From Jiella soli (GTDB lineage Bacteria > Pseudomonadota > Alphaproteobacteria > Rhizobiales > Rhizobiaceae): DNA of 64,000 nt. Position numbers and translations under genes: made by a program. The DNA lies in contig NZ_JAJAVB010000002.1 of NCBI RefSeq assembly GCF_020615385.1, positions 236,265 through 300,264 on the forward strand. Direction: 5' to 3'. The notes under the pieces were generated by a model that did not search any database, had not been told where the DNA came from, and worked only from the letters and a program-made list of their open reading frames with translations. Of the stretch, positions 42,503 to 52,244 are shown piece after piece. Within the stretch, counting starts at the first letter, position 1, and each line of letters starts with the position of its first letter.

Positions 42503-43579
42503 TCAGCCGACCTTCGCGCCCCAGAAGGACGTGTGATCGGCAGCGAAGTAGCCGTCCGCGACCCGGAAATACCCCTGCAGCTCGACGGTATCGCCGGCAG
42601 TCAGCGGGACCATGGTCTGCAGCCAGATGGCAGTGGCGAGCGAGACATGGGTGGCGGAGATTTCGCCGAGGGAGCCGCGGATCTCCGTCGTGCCGTTCAG
42701 CACGAGCCGCCCGCGCATCCTCGCCGTGGTGCTGGCGTTGATCTTGTAGAGCAGCGTCGCGCCGAAGAGGTAGGTGCCGTCGACGGGCGCAACGAAGTGG
42801 TTGTTTGCGGCGTCGAACGCGCCCTGATCGTTGTTGTCAGTGTTGTTGAGGCCGATCTTCGTCCAGGTCCCGACGCCGACGTAGTTGTCGTAGTTCGTGT
42901 AGGCCTTGAAGCGGGGTAGCCGGGGCTGGTCGACGATGCCGGTGGCGTTGTCGACGCTGAGCCCGTCGGAGAAGGTGCTGCCATCGGCGGAGACGGCAAG
43001 CCGGAAGCGGTCGGAGCCGAAGAGCCCCACCAGCGCCTTGGTCACGAAGCCGGTCTGCAACGTCAGGCCGAGGTCGTCGCCGGCGGCCTCCTTGTTCATG
43101 GTGTAGAACAGATCGCCGGTGCCGCCCTCAGCCACGGTTTTCGCCGCCCAGAGCGCGGCGTTGAGCTTGGCCGAGAACGGGTTCGACGCATCCGCAGACG
43201 TGCCGAGCCCAAGCAGCGCCATGTTCTGCAGCGCCGTGGGCGTGGTGCCGACCCAGTCCGCGCCGTCATAGACCAGCAGCAGGCCCTCGTCCTCGACCCA
43301 AGCCCGCCAGCCTGTCCGCGGCGGCAGACGCAGCCACGCGCCGTCCGTCCAGTGCGCGACGTTCAGGTCCCAGCCCGCCCAGTCGCCCGTCGCGCCGGAG
43401 CCGACGATGTAGCGGTCGCCATCGGCGGGCGAACCAGGCGGCGCGGTCAGGTCCCGGTCGAGCACCGAGAGCTGGACGAGCCCGTCGAGGATCCGCAGCG
43501 CCTCGTTGTGGGTGACATGCTTCTGGGCCTGCGCCGCGAGGATGTAGGGCAGCAGGAGATGGGTGGTGGCGTCGGACAT
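42503..43579 (-). CDS. DUF2793 tail fibre-like protein with C1q-like C-terminus
   Basis: The first 110 residues match DUF2793 (LPYILAAQAQKHVTHNEALR, then WDLNVAHWTDGAWLRLPPRTGW), a domain that attaches to the tail tip. The last 135 residues (from about FKAYTNYDNYVG) look like a C1q/TNF-type beta sandwich: FVAPVDGTYLFGATLLY and GDTVELQGYF are typical strands. This domain is a probable receptor binder. The gene ends the tail module, after the megatron paralogue. Confidence 0.85.
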   Translation of the reverse strand: MSDATTHLLLPYILAAQAQKHVTHNEALRILDGLVQLSVLDRDLTAPPGSPADGDRYIVGSGATGDWAGWDLNVAHWTDGAWLRLPPRTGWRAWVEDEGLLLVYDGADWVGTTPTALQNMALLGLGTSADASNPFSAKLNAALWAAKTVAEGGTGDLFYTMNKEAAGDDLGLTLQTGFVTKALVGLFGSDRFRLAVSADGSTFSDGLSVDNATGIVDQPRLPRFKAYTNYDNYVGVGTWTKIGLNNTDNNDQGAFDAANNHFVAPVDGTYLFGATLLYKINASTTARMRGRLVLNGTTEIRGSLGEISATHVSLATAIWLQTMVPLTAGDTVELQGYFRVADGYFAADHTSFWGAKVG

Positions 43580-43588
43580 GGGATGGCC

Positions 43589-46500
43589 TCAGAACGTGAG
43601 GGTGACGGGCTTCGGCGCGCCCCGCCCGACGAGGGCGGAGAGCTGGAAGATGCGGATGTCGAGCGTGTCGCCAGGGGCGAGCGGCGCGCCCCAATCGGCG
43701 GTCTGCTGGGCGGCGGTGTAGACGGCGTTGGCGGTGTCCGTGCTCAGGACGCGCTTCACCGTGGCACCGTCGAGGATCTCGACCTCGTAGGCTTCGAGCT
43801 CCTCGGCCAGCGGCACCTCAAGTCCGCCCCAGCTGTCGGCCGCCAGCGCGCGGGACCGGCGCGTCCAACGGATGGTCAGATCGCCGGGGCTGCGCGGTGT
43901 GCGCCATGGCTGTTCAACATGGGCGACCGAGAACGGCCGCAGCCCGACGCCCTCGGGCGTGAAGGTCTGCGCGACATAGGTCTCGTCGCTGACCGGGCGG
44001 CTGGCCGGGCCGATGCGCCAGTTCCACGGGATGCCGATGTCGGCTTCGGCGATCGGCAGCGACGCGAGGCTGTCGTCCAGCACGACTACACGCGCGCCTG
44101 CGGGTGCCGGGTTGCCCATGGCGGCTTCGGTCCCGCGCTGGCCGCGCAGGAGCCGGGTCAGACGATACCGGCCCGGCGCGATCAGTTCGGCCGCGCCCGC
44201 CTGGACCATCTCCCAGGTGCCGGGCGCGCTCTCGATGGCGAGCGCGTTCGCCCCGCCGAACAGAGTGAGGTCGGTGACGCTTTCCAGCGTGCCGGTCAGC
44301 AGATCGACCACCAGCGCATTGCCGAGGTCGAAGCGCGACGTCGGCCCAGCGTAAAAGTCCGAGACCAGCAGCCCGAGCCGGGCGCGGCTGCCGAACGTGG
44401 TCAGCAACTCGAAGCCATCGGTCGAGGGGCTGCGAAACACCGCCATCTCGCCGGGCCACGGAATCGCATGCGCGGCGACCAGCGGCCGATGCGCGGGCTG
44501 GTCCTCGGTCAGCTGCGGCAGGTCCATCAGCACCGCGTCCGGCGCGCCAAACACGACCGCTCGCGACAGCGACGCCGCGCGGGGATCGCCGGGCGGCAGA
44601 TCGTAGGTCGCCCGGTCCTGGCGAACGGCCTCGACCCCGCGCGCGTCGGCATCCGCGATGGAGACGAGCCGCAGATCGACCAACCGCCCGTCATGCTCCA
44701 GCCGGATTGGATCGGCCGGGTCCAGCGCGAGCCGCGAGGGCGGCAGACGGAACGCCGCCGTTTCGCGCCCCACCCACGCCTCCATCAGGGCACGTCGGCA
44801 GCGCCGCTCGGCCTCCTCGGGCGGCACCGCCATGGGGAAGGATTCGGACGCGATCCGCGTCGTGTCCACGGTGATCCGCCGCGCCTCGACGAGGGCCGCG
44901 TCGTAATCCTCGTCGGCGCGCGCGACCTGCCATTTCAGGGCCTGCGGCAGTTCGGTCTCCTGGCCGCGGGTCAGCTCCAGCACGTCGCCTTCGCGAGCCG
45001 CGACCAGATCGTCGGGCTCGAGGGTGGCGACCGACGCCCGGCCGCGCATCACGAACCGGATCACGCCCTCGGTCTCCACCGCATCGAAGCCGAAGTGGCG
45101 CGACAACGTGGTGATCGAGGCGCGCGGGCTTTCCAGCGCCGTGATGGCGTAGCCCTCCACCGCGCCCCAGAGCCCCGTGACGTCGATCCGGGACTCGGGC
45201 AGCCCGGCGCGCAGGCAGAGGTGCCGGACGAGCGCGGCCAGAGACACCGCGCCGAGCCGTCCGGTCAGCCAGTGGCCGAGCCGCCAGTTCGCCCCGTCCG
45301 TCCAGACGTCGGTCAGCGCCGGGAAGAAGGGATAGGGCCGCGCGTCCCAGGTCCAGGCGGCGCATTCGGGGACGTGCACCATGCGGCCGCCATTGACCGA
45401 GGACACCGGGTTGTTCGCAGCCTCGCCCCACCAGAGGTACGTCGCCTCGAGATAGGAGCGCTGGATCGCGTCATCCCGCCAGCCCCGCGAGAAATGCGGC
45501 GTGAAGCTCTCCGAGGACTTCGGGTCGAAGAAGACGTTCGGCTGGTTGGTGCCACGGTCGATGGCGGGGCAGCCAAGCTCGGTGAACCAGATGGGCTTGG
45601 ACTCGGGCGTCCACGCTGTCGGCGTGCCGCTCTCCATCCCGCCCGGGCGGTCGTAATGCGGGTTGGACCACCAGGCACGCAGATCCTTGTAGCGGAACAC
45701 CCATGGCTTGCTGGCCGCGCCATCGGTGATCGGGGTGCGCACCTGCGCCGATCGGTCGGCGGCGCTGGCGTAGAACCAGTCGAAACCTTCGCCGCCCGCG
45801 ATGCTCCCCTGCAGGTAGGCCCGGTCGTAGATCGCGGGCCAGCCCTCCTGCGCGTCGGCATGTTCGAACCCGTCGCGCCAGTCCGACAGCGGCATGTAGT
45901 TGTCGATCCCGACGAAATCGATCTCCGGATCGGCCCAGAGCGGATCGAGGTGAAAGAACACGTCGCCGCTGCCATCGCCCGGCTGGTGCCCGAAGTATTC
46001 CGACCAGTCGGCGGCGTAGCCGATCTTCGTGCCCGCACCGAGGATCGAGCGCACGTCGGCGAGCAGATCCCGATAGGCCTGGACCGCCGGATAGGTGGCC
46101 GCGCCCGAGCGGATCGTGGTCAGCCCCGGCATCTCGGTCCCGATCAGGAACGCATCGACCCCGCCCGCCGCCGCGCAGAGATGGGCGTAGTGCAGCACCA
46201 TGCGGCGCAGGCCCCAATCACCCGATGGCCCGGTCCACGAGACCGAATGACCCGAGACGCTGAAGCTCGCGGGCGTCGCCGCGCCAAACAGCGCCGCCAC
46301 CTGCGTGGCGGCCGTGGCGGTCTTGTCCACGGTTCCGGCGAACCCCGCTGCGGGAGAACAGGTGATCCGCCCGCGCCAGGGGAACGCGGGCTGGCCCGTC
46401 TCGGCGGCGTTGTCGCTGTAGGGGTTCGGCAGCGTGTTGCCGGGCGGCACATCCATCAGGATGAAGGGATAGAAGGTGACCCGCAGACCACGGGCCTTCA

Positions 46501-47554
46501 TCTCCTGGATCGCCTGCACGACAGCGAAGTCGGCGGGCGTGCCGCCATAGACCGGCCGGTCCTGGTCGTCGCGGCTGACGAGGAAGGCATTGGCGCGGCT
46601 GACGCCATTGACCGACCAGCTGACCGGCGTGGTCGACTTGGCCGAGACCTCGACGCCCGGCCGCACCTTGCACGATCCCGCCCTCAGATCGTCGCCGAAC
46701 CAGGCGACGACGAGGCTGACGCTCTCGACCGCAGGCGCCATCGCCTGCAGCCGGTCCAGCGCCTCCACCATGTCGGTGGAGTCCGCCAGCGCGTTCAGGT
46801 TCTCCGCCTGGGTCGTGCCGCCATCGGTCTTGCGGATCGCCTGCGTCGCGTAGGTGAACTCGCCCGAGGCCGGGATCATGGTGACGGCGCGGGTCAGCCC
46901 CTCGGCCGTGTCGGGATCCGCGAGCGGGCGGAACACCTCGAAGGAGAGCTGCGGCAGGCGGTTGCCGTAGGTCGAGAGTGCCAGTTCCTCGAAGACGACA
47001 TAGGCGGTGCCGCGATAGGCGGGCGTGTTCGCCGCGCCCATCTTCGCGGCAATGAACGGGTCCGCCGTCTGCGTCTCGTCACCCGGATACCAGCGCCAGG
47101 TGACGCCGGATAGGTCCATCGGCTTGCCGTCGGCCCAAATGCGGCCGATGCCGGTGATCGAGCCTTCGCACAGCGCGACCGCGAAGCTCGCATAGTACAG
47201 ATACTCGGTCGTCTTGACCTTGCCGCCCCCGCCGCCCTTGCCGCCGCCCTGCGTGGTGGTCTTCGTCTCCTCGCGGAAATCGGTCGCCCAGATGATGTTG
47301 CCGCCCATCCGCATCCGGCCATAGAGCCGCGGGATCACAGCCCCTTCGGTGGCAGAGGTGATGCGCAGCGTGTCGAGCCGCGCGCCCTCGATGCGCTGCG
47401 TCGGCGCCAGCGACGAGATGATCCAGCTGTCGACCACAGAGCCGATGGTCGAGCCAATGAAGCCGCCGATGGTCGCGGCGCTGACGCCGAGGATCGCGCC
47501 GCCGATGCTGCCTCCGATGGCAGCGCCGGCCGCTCCAAGAACGAGGGTGGCCAT
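43589..47554 (-). CDS. Tail-tip megatron, GTA TIM-barrel type (prophage copy)
   Basis: The 1321-residue protein is a paralogue of the product of 269-4153, with the same order of segments. These are a Gly/Ala-rich hydrophobic start (GGSIGGAILGVSAATIGGFI), VAWFGDDLRAGSCKV, IGYAADWSEYFGHQPGDGSGD near residue 510, WFTELGCPAIDRGTNQPNVF near 650, and WTWDARPYPFFP near 730. It then has fibronectin-like C-terminal domains. It forms the baseplate spike. It follows the NlpC/P60 gene closely, as in GTAs. Confidence 0.93.
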   Translation of the reverse strand: MATLVLGAAGAAIGGSIGGAILGVSAATIGGFIGSTIGSVVDSWIISSLAPTQRIEGARLDTLRITSATEGAVIPRLYGRMRMGGNIIWATDFREETKTTTQGGGKGGGGGKVKTTEYLYYASFAVALCEGSITGIGRIWADGKPMDLSGVTWRWYPGDETQTADPFIAAKMGAANTPAYRGTAYVVFEELALSTYGNRLPQLSFEVFRPLADPDTAEGLTRAVTMIPASGEFTYATQAIRKTDGGTTQAENLNALADSTDMVEALDRLQAMAPAVESVSLVVAWFGDDLRAGSCKVRPGVEVSAKSTTPVSWSVNGVSRANAFLVSRDDQDRPVYGGTPADFAVVQAIQEMKARGLRVTFYPFILMDVPPGNTLPNPYSDNAAETGQPAFPWRGRITCSPAAGFAGTVDKTATAATQVAALFGAATPASFSVSGHSVSWTGPSGDWGLRRMVLHYAHLCAAAGGVDAFLIGTEMPGLTTIRSGAATYPAVQAYRDLLADVRSILGAGTKIGYAADWSEYFGHQPGDGSGDVFFHLDPLWADPEIDFVGIDNYMPLSDWRDGFEHADAQEGWPAIYDRAYLQGSIAGGEGFDWFYASAADRSAQVRTPITDGAASKPWVFRYKDLRAWWSNPHYDRPGGMESGTPTAWTPESKPIWFTELGCPAIDRGTNQPNVFFDPKSSESFTPHFSRGWRDDAIQRSYLEATYLWWGEAANNPVSSVNGGRMVHVPECAAWTWDARPYPFFPALTDVWTDGANWRLGHWLTGRLGAVSLAALVRHLCLRAGLPESRIDVTGLWGAVEGYAITALESPRASITTLSRHFGFDAVETEGVIRFVMRGRASVATLEPDDLVAAREGDVLELTRGQETELPQALKWQVARADEDYDAALVEARRITVDTTRIASESFPMAVPPEEAERRCRRALMEAWVGRETAAFRLPPSRLALDPADPIRLEHDGRLVDLRLVSIADADARGVEAVRQDRATYDLPPGDPRAASLSRAVVFGAPDAVLMDLPQLTEDQPAHRPLVAAHAIPWPGEMAVFRSPSTDGFELLTTFGSRARLGLLVSDFYAGPTSRFDLGNALVVDLLTGTLESVTDLTLFGGANALAIESAPGTWEMVQAGAAELIAPGRYRLTRLLRGQRGTEAAMGNPAPAGARVVVLDDSLASLPIAEADIGIPWNWRIGPASRPVSDETYVAQTFTPEGVGLRPFSVAHVEQPWRTPRSPGDLTIRWTRRSRALAADSWGGLEVPLAEELEAYEVEILDGATVKRVLSTDTANAVYTAAQQTADWGAPLAPGDTLDIRIFQLSALVGRGAPKPVTLTF

Positions 47555-47563
47555 GGTCGGGTC

Positions 47564-48010
47564 TCAGCGTTGCGGGAACAGGAAGGCGAAGGCGATGCGC
47601 CGCCGCCACGACTGCGTGAGCGCTTCCTCGATCACACCGAGTCGCTCGTAGGCGTGGAGGAAGCTGTCGGGCGCGGTGAGGATCCCGACATGCTTGGCGA
47701 TGGCGCGGGGCTTCATGCGGAACAGGACCAGCGCGCCGGGACCGGCTGCCGCGGGTTCCACCTCGATCATCATGCGCCGCGCGCCCTCGGCCAGAACCTC
47801 GCGCGACCCGGTCTCGCCCCAGTCGCGGCTGTAGGGCGGGATCGGGAATGGCTCTGGGCCGACGACCTCGCGCCAGACGCCCCGCGCAAGCCCGAGGCAG
47901 TCACAGCCGACGCCCTGAAGGCTGGCCTGGTCGTGGTAGGGCGTGCCGAGCCAGTAGCGCGCAATGGCGATGACGCGCGCCGGGTTGGCCGCTGCGAGAG
48001 GTTGCGTCAC
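47564..48010 (-). CDS. NlpC/P60 family tail peptidase (prophage copy)
   Basis: The GTG at 48010 overlaps the hub stop in a GTGA pattern and gives 148 residues; longer frames upstream are unlikely. The catalytic Cys38 is in VGCDCLGLARG, His107 in AKHVGIL and His119 in FLHAYERLG. WLGTPYHDQAS and the C-terminal SWRRRIAFAFLF match the paralogue at 4157-4618. It should open the cell wall during DNA entry. Confidence 0.92.
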   Translation of the reverse strand: MTQPLAAANPARVIAIARYWLGTPYHDQASLQGVGCDCLGLARGVWREVVGPEPFPIPPYSRDWGETGSREVLAEGARRMMIEVEPAAAGPGALVLFRMKPRAIAKHVGILTAPDSFLHAYERLGVIEEALTQSWRRRIAFAFLFPQR

Positions 48011-48891
48011 AGCACGGACCCCTCGTGGCCGCCATCCTTTGTGGCGTAGCGGAGGACGGCGTCCTGGCCGGGGATATGCGGGAAGCCGCGGAAGTTGACG
48101 GCGTTGGCGAACTTCGCGCCGCAGGTCTCCATGCGCTTGTCGCAGCCTGCACGGATCGAGAAGCCGTCGCCCTCGGAAATCGCGCGCACCGGCGCTTCGA
48201 GCAGGGTCAGCACGGCGACGCCGTCGGTCACGTCGTGGCCCAACACCTCCGCCTTGCGTCCCGCATTCGCGCCGGTCGTCCATTCGATGGTGCCGAAGGT
48301 GAACCAGCCGGAGGCGAAGGCCCCGAGCCCGGAGGCGGTGAAGGCGCGATCCCGCAGCAGATCGATCACCGCGCCCGTCCCCTTGTAGGCCGGGTCCTCC
48401 AGATCGACGCCGCAGCGCGCGTCGCCGAGCGCGGCATCGCAGGTCGCCTGGAACGTCCGCCCGACCGTCTGGCCGAGCACATGCGCGAGCGAACGCACCT
48501 CGGCGACGAACGCGAGCCGCCCCCGCCGGATCTGGCCGATGGCGCCGCGCCGCATCAGCACGCGCTGGCCCGTGTCCGCCCAGTTCACCCGCCAGACCTC
48601 GACCTCCGCATTGTCCCAGCGGCCGTCGAGGATTTCGGTCTCGGTGATCCGGTCCGAGGTCAGCACGCCCTCAGCGTCCTGCGCATCGACCGACAGGTCA
48701 GAGCCCGAGCGCACCTCGGAGGCGGTGAGCCCGCTCTCCGGCTCGAAGTCGGTACCATCGAAGCTGAGCGTCCGGTCGTGATCGGTGAAGCCGAAACTCG
48801 CGCCATCGGCGCGGACGATCCGCCAGCACCAGGCGAGCGTGGTCGTGCCCTCGTCAAGATGGGCCTGCAGGTCGGGTTCGAGGGTCTTCAT
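48007..48891 (-). CDS. DUF2163 baseplate hub protein (prophage copy)
   Basis: The 294-residue protein parallels the product of 4615-5505: GFTDHDRTLSFDG near residue 34, the cysteine pairs CDAALGDARC (151 and 160) and CDKRMETC (250 and 257), and NAVNFRGFPHIPGQ. The four cysteines probably bind an iron-sulfur cluster, as in lambda gpL. It overlaps the DUF2460 gene by 4 bases and the NlpC/P60 gene by 4 bases. Confidence 0.93.
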   Translation of the reverse strand: MKTLEPDLQAHLDEGTTTLAWCWRIVRADGASFGFTDHDRTLSFDGTDFEPESGLTASEVRSGSDLSVDAQDAEGVLTSDRITETEILDGRWDNAEVEVWRVNWADTGQRVLMRRGAIGQIRRGRLAFVAEVRSLAHVLGQTVGRTFQATCDAALGDARCGVDLEDPAYKGTGAVIDLLRDRAFTASGLGAFASGWFTFGTIEWTTGANAGRKAEVLGHDVTDGVAVLTLLEAPVRAISEGDGFSIRAGCDKRMETCGAKFANAVNFRGFPHIPGQDAVLRYATKDGGHEGSVL

Positions 48892-49514
48892 CGACGCAGT
48901 TCCAGAAGCGGAATGGAGGTGATCGAGCCGAGCCGCTCGAGGTCGAGCGTCACGTCGAGCGCATCGGTGTCGAAGCGGACGGGCACGTCGAACTCGAAGC
49001 CCGCGGTGATCGCGAGGCCAGCGCCCGGTGCCGCGCTGAAGGTGACGAGGCCGGTCGTGGCGTCGACCGACCAGCCGGAGTGCTGCTCGACCCCACCGAG
49101 CGCGATGCGCACGGTTCCGGTCACTGGTTTGGCAACAGCTCGCGTCCAGGACTGCGCCCCGGATGCGTAGCGCTTCACCAACTGGAAGGCGGTGGTCGCA
49201 CCGTCGCCGGTGCCGATGACCTGATCGGTCGGGGACGGCGTGCCCGAAGGCAGGCAGGACTTGTGGTCGCCCCAGTCCTTGAACCGGAAGCCATGCAGCC
49301 GCCCGTTGCGCGCCTCGAAGAAGGCGACCACCGCCGCCAGATCGTCCGCGCGGCGGATGCCGTAGGCGACATCGTAGCGGCGGCGCGAATTGGCCCAGCT
49401 GGCGTTCCTCTCCTCGTCGCCGGAGGCGAGCTCGACGATCTGGGTGCGCCGCTCCGGGCCGCCCCGCGCGCCGCGACTGATGTTGTCGGGAAACCGCACC
49501 TCGTGAAACGCCAT
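48888..49514 (-). CDS. DUF2460 distal tail protein (prophage copy)
   Basis: The ATG at 49514 overlaps the tape-measure stop (TGATG); a GTG directly before it is a less likely start. The 208-residue protein shows FPDNISRGARGGPERRTQIVE near residue 9 and the NSRRRYDVAYGIRRADDL region near 42, matching the paralogue at 5502-6140. It forms the ring joining tube and hub. Confidence 0.92.
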   Translation of the reverse strand: MAFHEVRFPDNISRGARGGPERRTQIVELASGDEERNASWANSRRRYDVAYGIRRADDLAAVVAFFEARNGRLHGFRFKDWGDHKSCLPSGTPSPTDQVIGTGDGATTAFQLVKRYASGAQSWTRAVAKPVTGTVRIALGGVEQHSGWSVDATTGLVTFSAAPGAGLAITAGFEFDVPVRFDTDALDVTLDLERLGSITSIPLLELRR

Positions 49515-51931
49515 CACATGCCCCTCCGGCCTAGCGACACGGCGCGGGCGAGGTCCGCCGCGACCTGCGTGCGCGACTGCCGGAAGCTCTCGGCGTCGCG
49601 GGCCATGATGGTGACATTGACGCCGCCGCCGGTGCCGTAGCTCTGGGCCTCGCGCCGCGACAGCACGCGCTCACCGCGCTGCAGGATCGCCGGCACCTCA
49701 TCATGCCGAAGGCCGGCCATGCCGCCGGAATGCATCCGGGGCGCAGCGGCGAAGGCCATGGCCGGGACCAAGCGCGAGGGGCCGGCCGATCCGACCATCC
49801 CGCCCGCATGCAGGACGTTGGCGAAGATGCCGCCCGCACCAGCGAACACGCCGGAGAGCGCATTGGCGATCGGCCCGAGGATGAACCGCCGCGCCGCCAG
49901 TTGGGCGAGATCGGCCAACAGCGAGGTGACCAGATCGCGGAAGTTCAGCTTGCCGGTCTTCACGAAGTTGCCCACCGCGTTCTCCGCCGACTGGAAGGCG
50001 CCGACGAGGCTCTGGCCGATGTCGCCACCGATGTCGCGGGCCTTGCTGGCGTAATCCGACAGCGCCGCCGTGACCGCCTGCCACCCGGTGACGGCCGCCT
50101 CGGTTGCGGGCTCCGCCGCAGCGGCGGCAGCTCCGGCCGCCGCGCCTGCACCCGTGGCGGCGCGCCCGGCTTCACCAAGCGCCGTCTCCAGCCGCTCGGC
50201 AGCACCAGTGGCCTCGGTCAGCGCATCCGCGCTCGCCTCGTCGGTGCCGCGGACCGCGTTGCGCAGCGCCTGCCAGCTTTCGAGGGGCGCACGTGCCCCT
50301 TCCGCCAGATCGCGCGCGGCGCCGCGGTAGACATTCGCCGACTCGAGCGCGCGGTTTGCCGCCACGGTCAGACCAAGGTCGGGCGCGGTGAGCGGGTTGT
50401 CCTCGAAGGCCCGGTCGAAGGCCGCCTGCGCCGCTGTCGTGGCGGCACTGGCTGCACCCTCGAAGCGGTTCTCGATCTCGCCAAGGTCGAGGTCCGGCAC
50501 CAACGAGATGCGGCGCTCGGACCCGAGGGCTTCGAGTCCCTGGTTGATGCCACCGATGAAGCCGTTGATACGCGAGACCACGCCATTGAGCATCGCCTCG
50601 ACGCCGTCGACGAGGCTGTTCGCCGCCTGGAACGCCAGATCGCCGATCGCGGCGGGCAGCAGGCCCCAGATCGCCTTGATCGCCTCATAGGCGCCCTCGA
50701 AGGTGTTCGCGGCCGTATTCCCGAATCCGACGACGCTCTCGATGGCGCTCTGCATGCCCGACGCGGCATCGGCCTTCAGGTCGAAGAACATCGCCGTGGC
50801 GGCCGCGCCCGCCGCCGCCGCGCCCATCCTGATGCGTTCCCAGACCTCGACCGCGAGGTCCTTCAGGAGCGACATCGCTTCTCCGAAACCGCCGGCGCCG
50901 GAGACGAGCCGGGTGAACTGGTAGACGAGCTCGCCCGCGCCGACGATGAGCGCGCCGATGCCGGTGCGGATCAGCGCCCCACGCAGGACGACCAGCGCCG
51001 TGGCGAGGCCCCGGACCGAGAGCGCGGCAGCGGCCATCCCCGCCACCCAGCGGCCCGCGAGGAAGGCCGCGAAGGTGGCGGCATAGGTCGTCAGGCGGCC
51101 GATGTTGTCGAAGAGCCCACGGATCGCGATGCCAAGCGGGCCGGTCCGGCTGGCGACCGCCGCCATCGCGTTGGCGACGGCTTCCAACGCCGGAGCCGCG
51201 GCAACGGCCAGCTGGTTCGACAGCCCGCGCCAGATCAGCCCAAGCCGTGAGATCGCGTCGTTCGTCCGCTCGATCTGGTCGGCATCCTGTTCGGAGACGA
51301 CGACCCCGAAAGCGAGCACGTCCTCCGTCGCCTGGCGCAGCGTCGCGGTGTCGATCCGGCTCATGGCGATGGAGCCTTCCTCGCCGAAAAGCTGCCCCGC
51401 GACGGCGGCGCGCTCAGCGGCAGGCACGAAGCTCTCGATGGCAGCGTTGATCGCACCGACCCGCTGATCCAGCGGCAGCGCGATCAGGTCGGTGGCGGAA
51501 AGGCCCAGCCGGTCGAGCGCATCGGCGGCGGGGCCGGTCCCGGCCGCCGCCTGGCTGAGACGGCGCGTCAGATCCTTTGTCGCCTGCTCGATGCCGGACA
51601 TGGAAACGCCCGCCAGTTCGCCCGCGCGCTCCAGCGTCTGGATCGAGGCGACCGTAGTGCCGAGCGACTGCGCGAGTTTCGCTTGCGCATCGACGGTCTG
51701 GAGTCCGGAGCGCACCATGGCCACCCCGGCGGCGGTGGCAGCGGCGACGGCGGCCGCGGCGGCCACGCGAACCCGGCGCGAGAAGGCCGCGAGCCGGGCA
51801 TTAGCCGCCTCCATCTCGCGGCTGAGCCGTCCGAAGCCGCGCGACCCGGCCTCACCGACGCCTTCCAGCTCGGCGCGCACCTGCCGTCCGCCCACGGCCG
51901 CGAGGCGGACGCTGACCCTCTTCTCAGCCAT
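49514..51931 (-). CDS. Long tail tape-measure protein
   Basis: The 805-residue protein is a lambda-type tape measure. It has helical repeats from the N-terminus (VGGRQVRAELEGVGEAG), several hydrophobic helical stretches (residues about 57-73 and 270-360), and coiled-coil-like Ala-rich segments. The same C-terminal motif as in GTA tape measures follows (LHAGGMVGSAGPSRLV, then GLRHDEVPAILQRGERVL). It is over four times longer than the GTA copy at 6144-6719, predicting a much longer tail. Its start overlaps the frameshifted chaperone frame. Confidence 0.93.
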   Translation of the reverse strand: MAEKRVSVRLAAVGGRQVRAELEGVGEAGSRGFGRLSREMEAANARLAAFSRRVRVAAAAAVAAATAAGVAMVRSGLQTVDAQAKLAQSLGTTVASIQTLERAGELAGVSMSGIEQATKDLTRRLSQAAAGTGPAADALDRLGLSATDLIALPLDQRVGAINAAIESFVPAAERAAVAGQLFGEEGSIAMSRIDTATLRQATEDVLAFGVVVSEQDADQIERTNDAISRLGLIWRGLSNQLAVAAAPALEAVANAMAAVASRTGPLGIAIRGLFDNIGRLTTYAATFAAFLAGRWVAGMAAAALSVRGLATALVVLRGALIRTGIGALIVGAGELVYQFTRLVSGAGGFGEAMSLLKDLAVEVWERIRMGAAAAGAAATAMFFDLKADAASGMQSAIESVVGFGNTAANTFEGAYEAIKAIWGLLPAAIGDLAFQAANSLVDGVEAMLNGVVSRINGFIGGINQGLEALGSERRISLVPDLDLGEIENRFEGAASAATTAAQAAFDRAFEDNPLTAPDLGLTVAANRALESANVYRGAARDLAEGARAPLESWQALRNAVRGTDEASADALTEATGAAERLETALGEAGRAATGAGAAAGAAAAAAEPATEAAVTGWQAVTAALSDYASKARDIGGDIGQSLVGAFQSAENAVGNFVKTGKLNFRDLVTSLLADLAQLAARRFILGPIANALSGVFAGAGGIFANVLHAGGMVGSAGPSRLVPAMAFAAAPRMHSGGMAGLRHDEVPAILQRGERVLSRREAQSYGTGGGVNVTIMARDAESFRQSRTQVAADLARAVSLGRRGM

Positions 51932-52244
51932 GGGAATGATCCATTTGTTCGTTGAGTTTTGCGACCATCACCGCTTCGATGACCGGCAGCAGTTCGGCCA
52001 TGGCGAGCGGCGGCACGCCGAGCGCATCACCGAGCGCGAGCGCCGCCGACATGTCCCAGCCGATCACCGCGCCGGGCAGGACACGCAGCTGACCACCGAG
52101 ACGGCCGACCAGGTCCCAGACCTGCCAACCCTCCGGCGTTTCCGGACGGTTCAGCCGCGCCGGGCAGTCCGGGCAGGCTTGCGCGCAGGCTTCGCAGTAG
52201 CGCTCGCCCCCACCGAAGGACCATTCGGCGAGAGCGCGGAGGCG
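51924..52244 (-). CDS. Tail chaperone extension read by -1 frameshift (GT-type product)
   Basis: This frame has no start codon of its own near its beginning. It is entered from the upstream chaperone gene at the slippery heptamer A-AAA-AAC (52250-52244), giving a fusion of about 221 residues. The extension has a cysteine cluster (YCEACAQACPDCP, spacing CxxCxxxCxxC), then LNRPETPEGWQVWDL and GRLGGQLRVLPGAV. It ends EQMDHSHG, overlapping the tape-measure start. This is the lambda G/GT arrangement: the long form binds the tape measure, the short form the tube protein. Confidence 0.82.
   Translation of the reverse strand, partial: RLRALAEWSFGGGERYCEACAQACPDCPARLNRPETPEGWQVWDLVGRLGGQLRVLPGAVIGWDMSAALALGDALGVPPLAMAELLPVIEAVMVAKLNEQMDHSHG

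Noticed and set aside
43352-47113. A 1253-codon open frame on the plus strand
   Set aside because: It is antisense to the megatron gene, has no ribosome site and reads as Arg/Pro/Gly-rich nonsense. Long antisense frames are expected at this GC content and codon bias.
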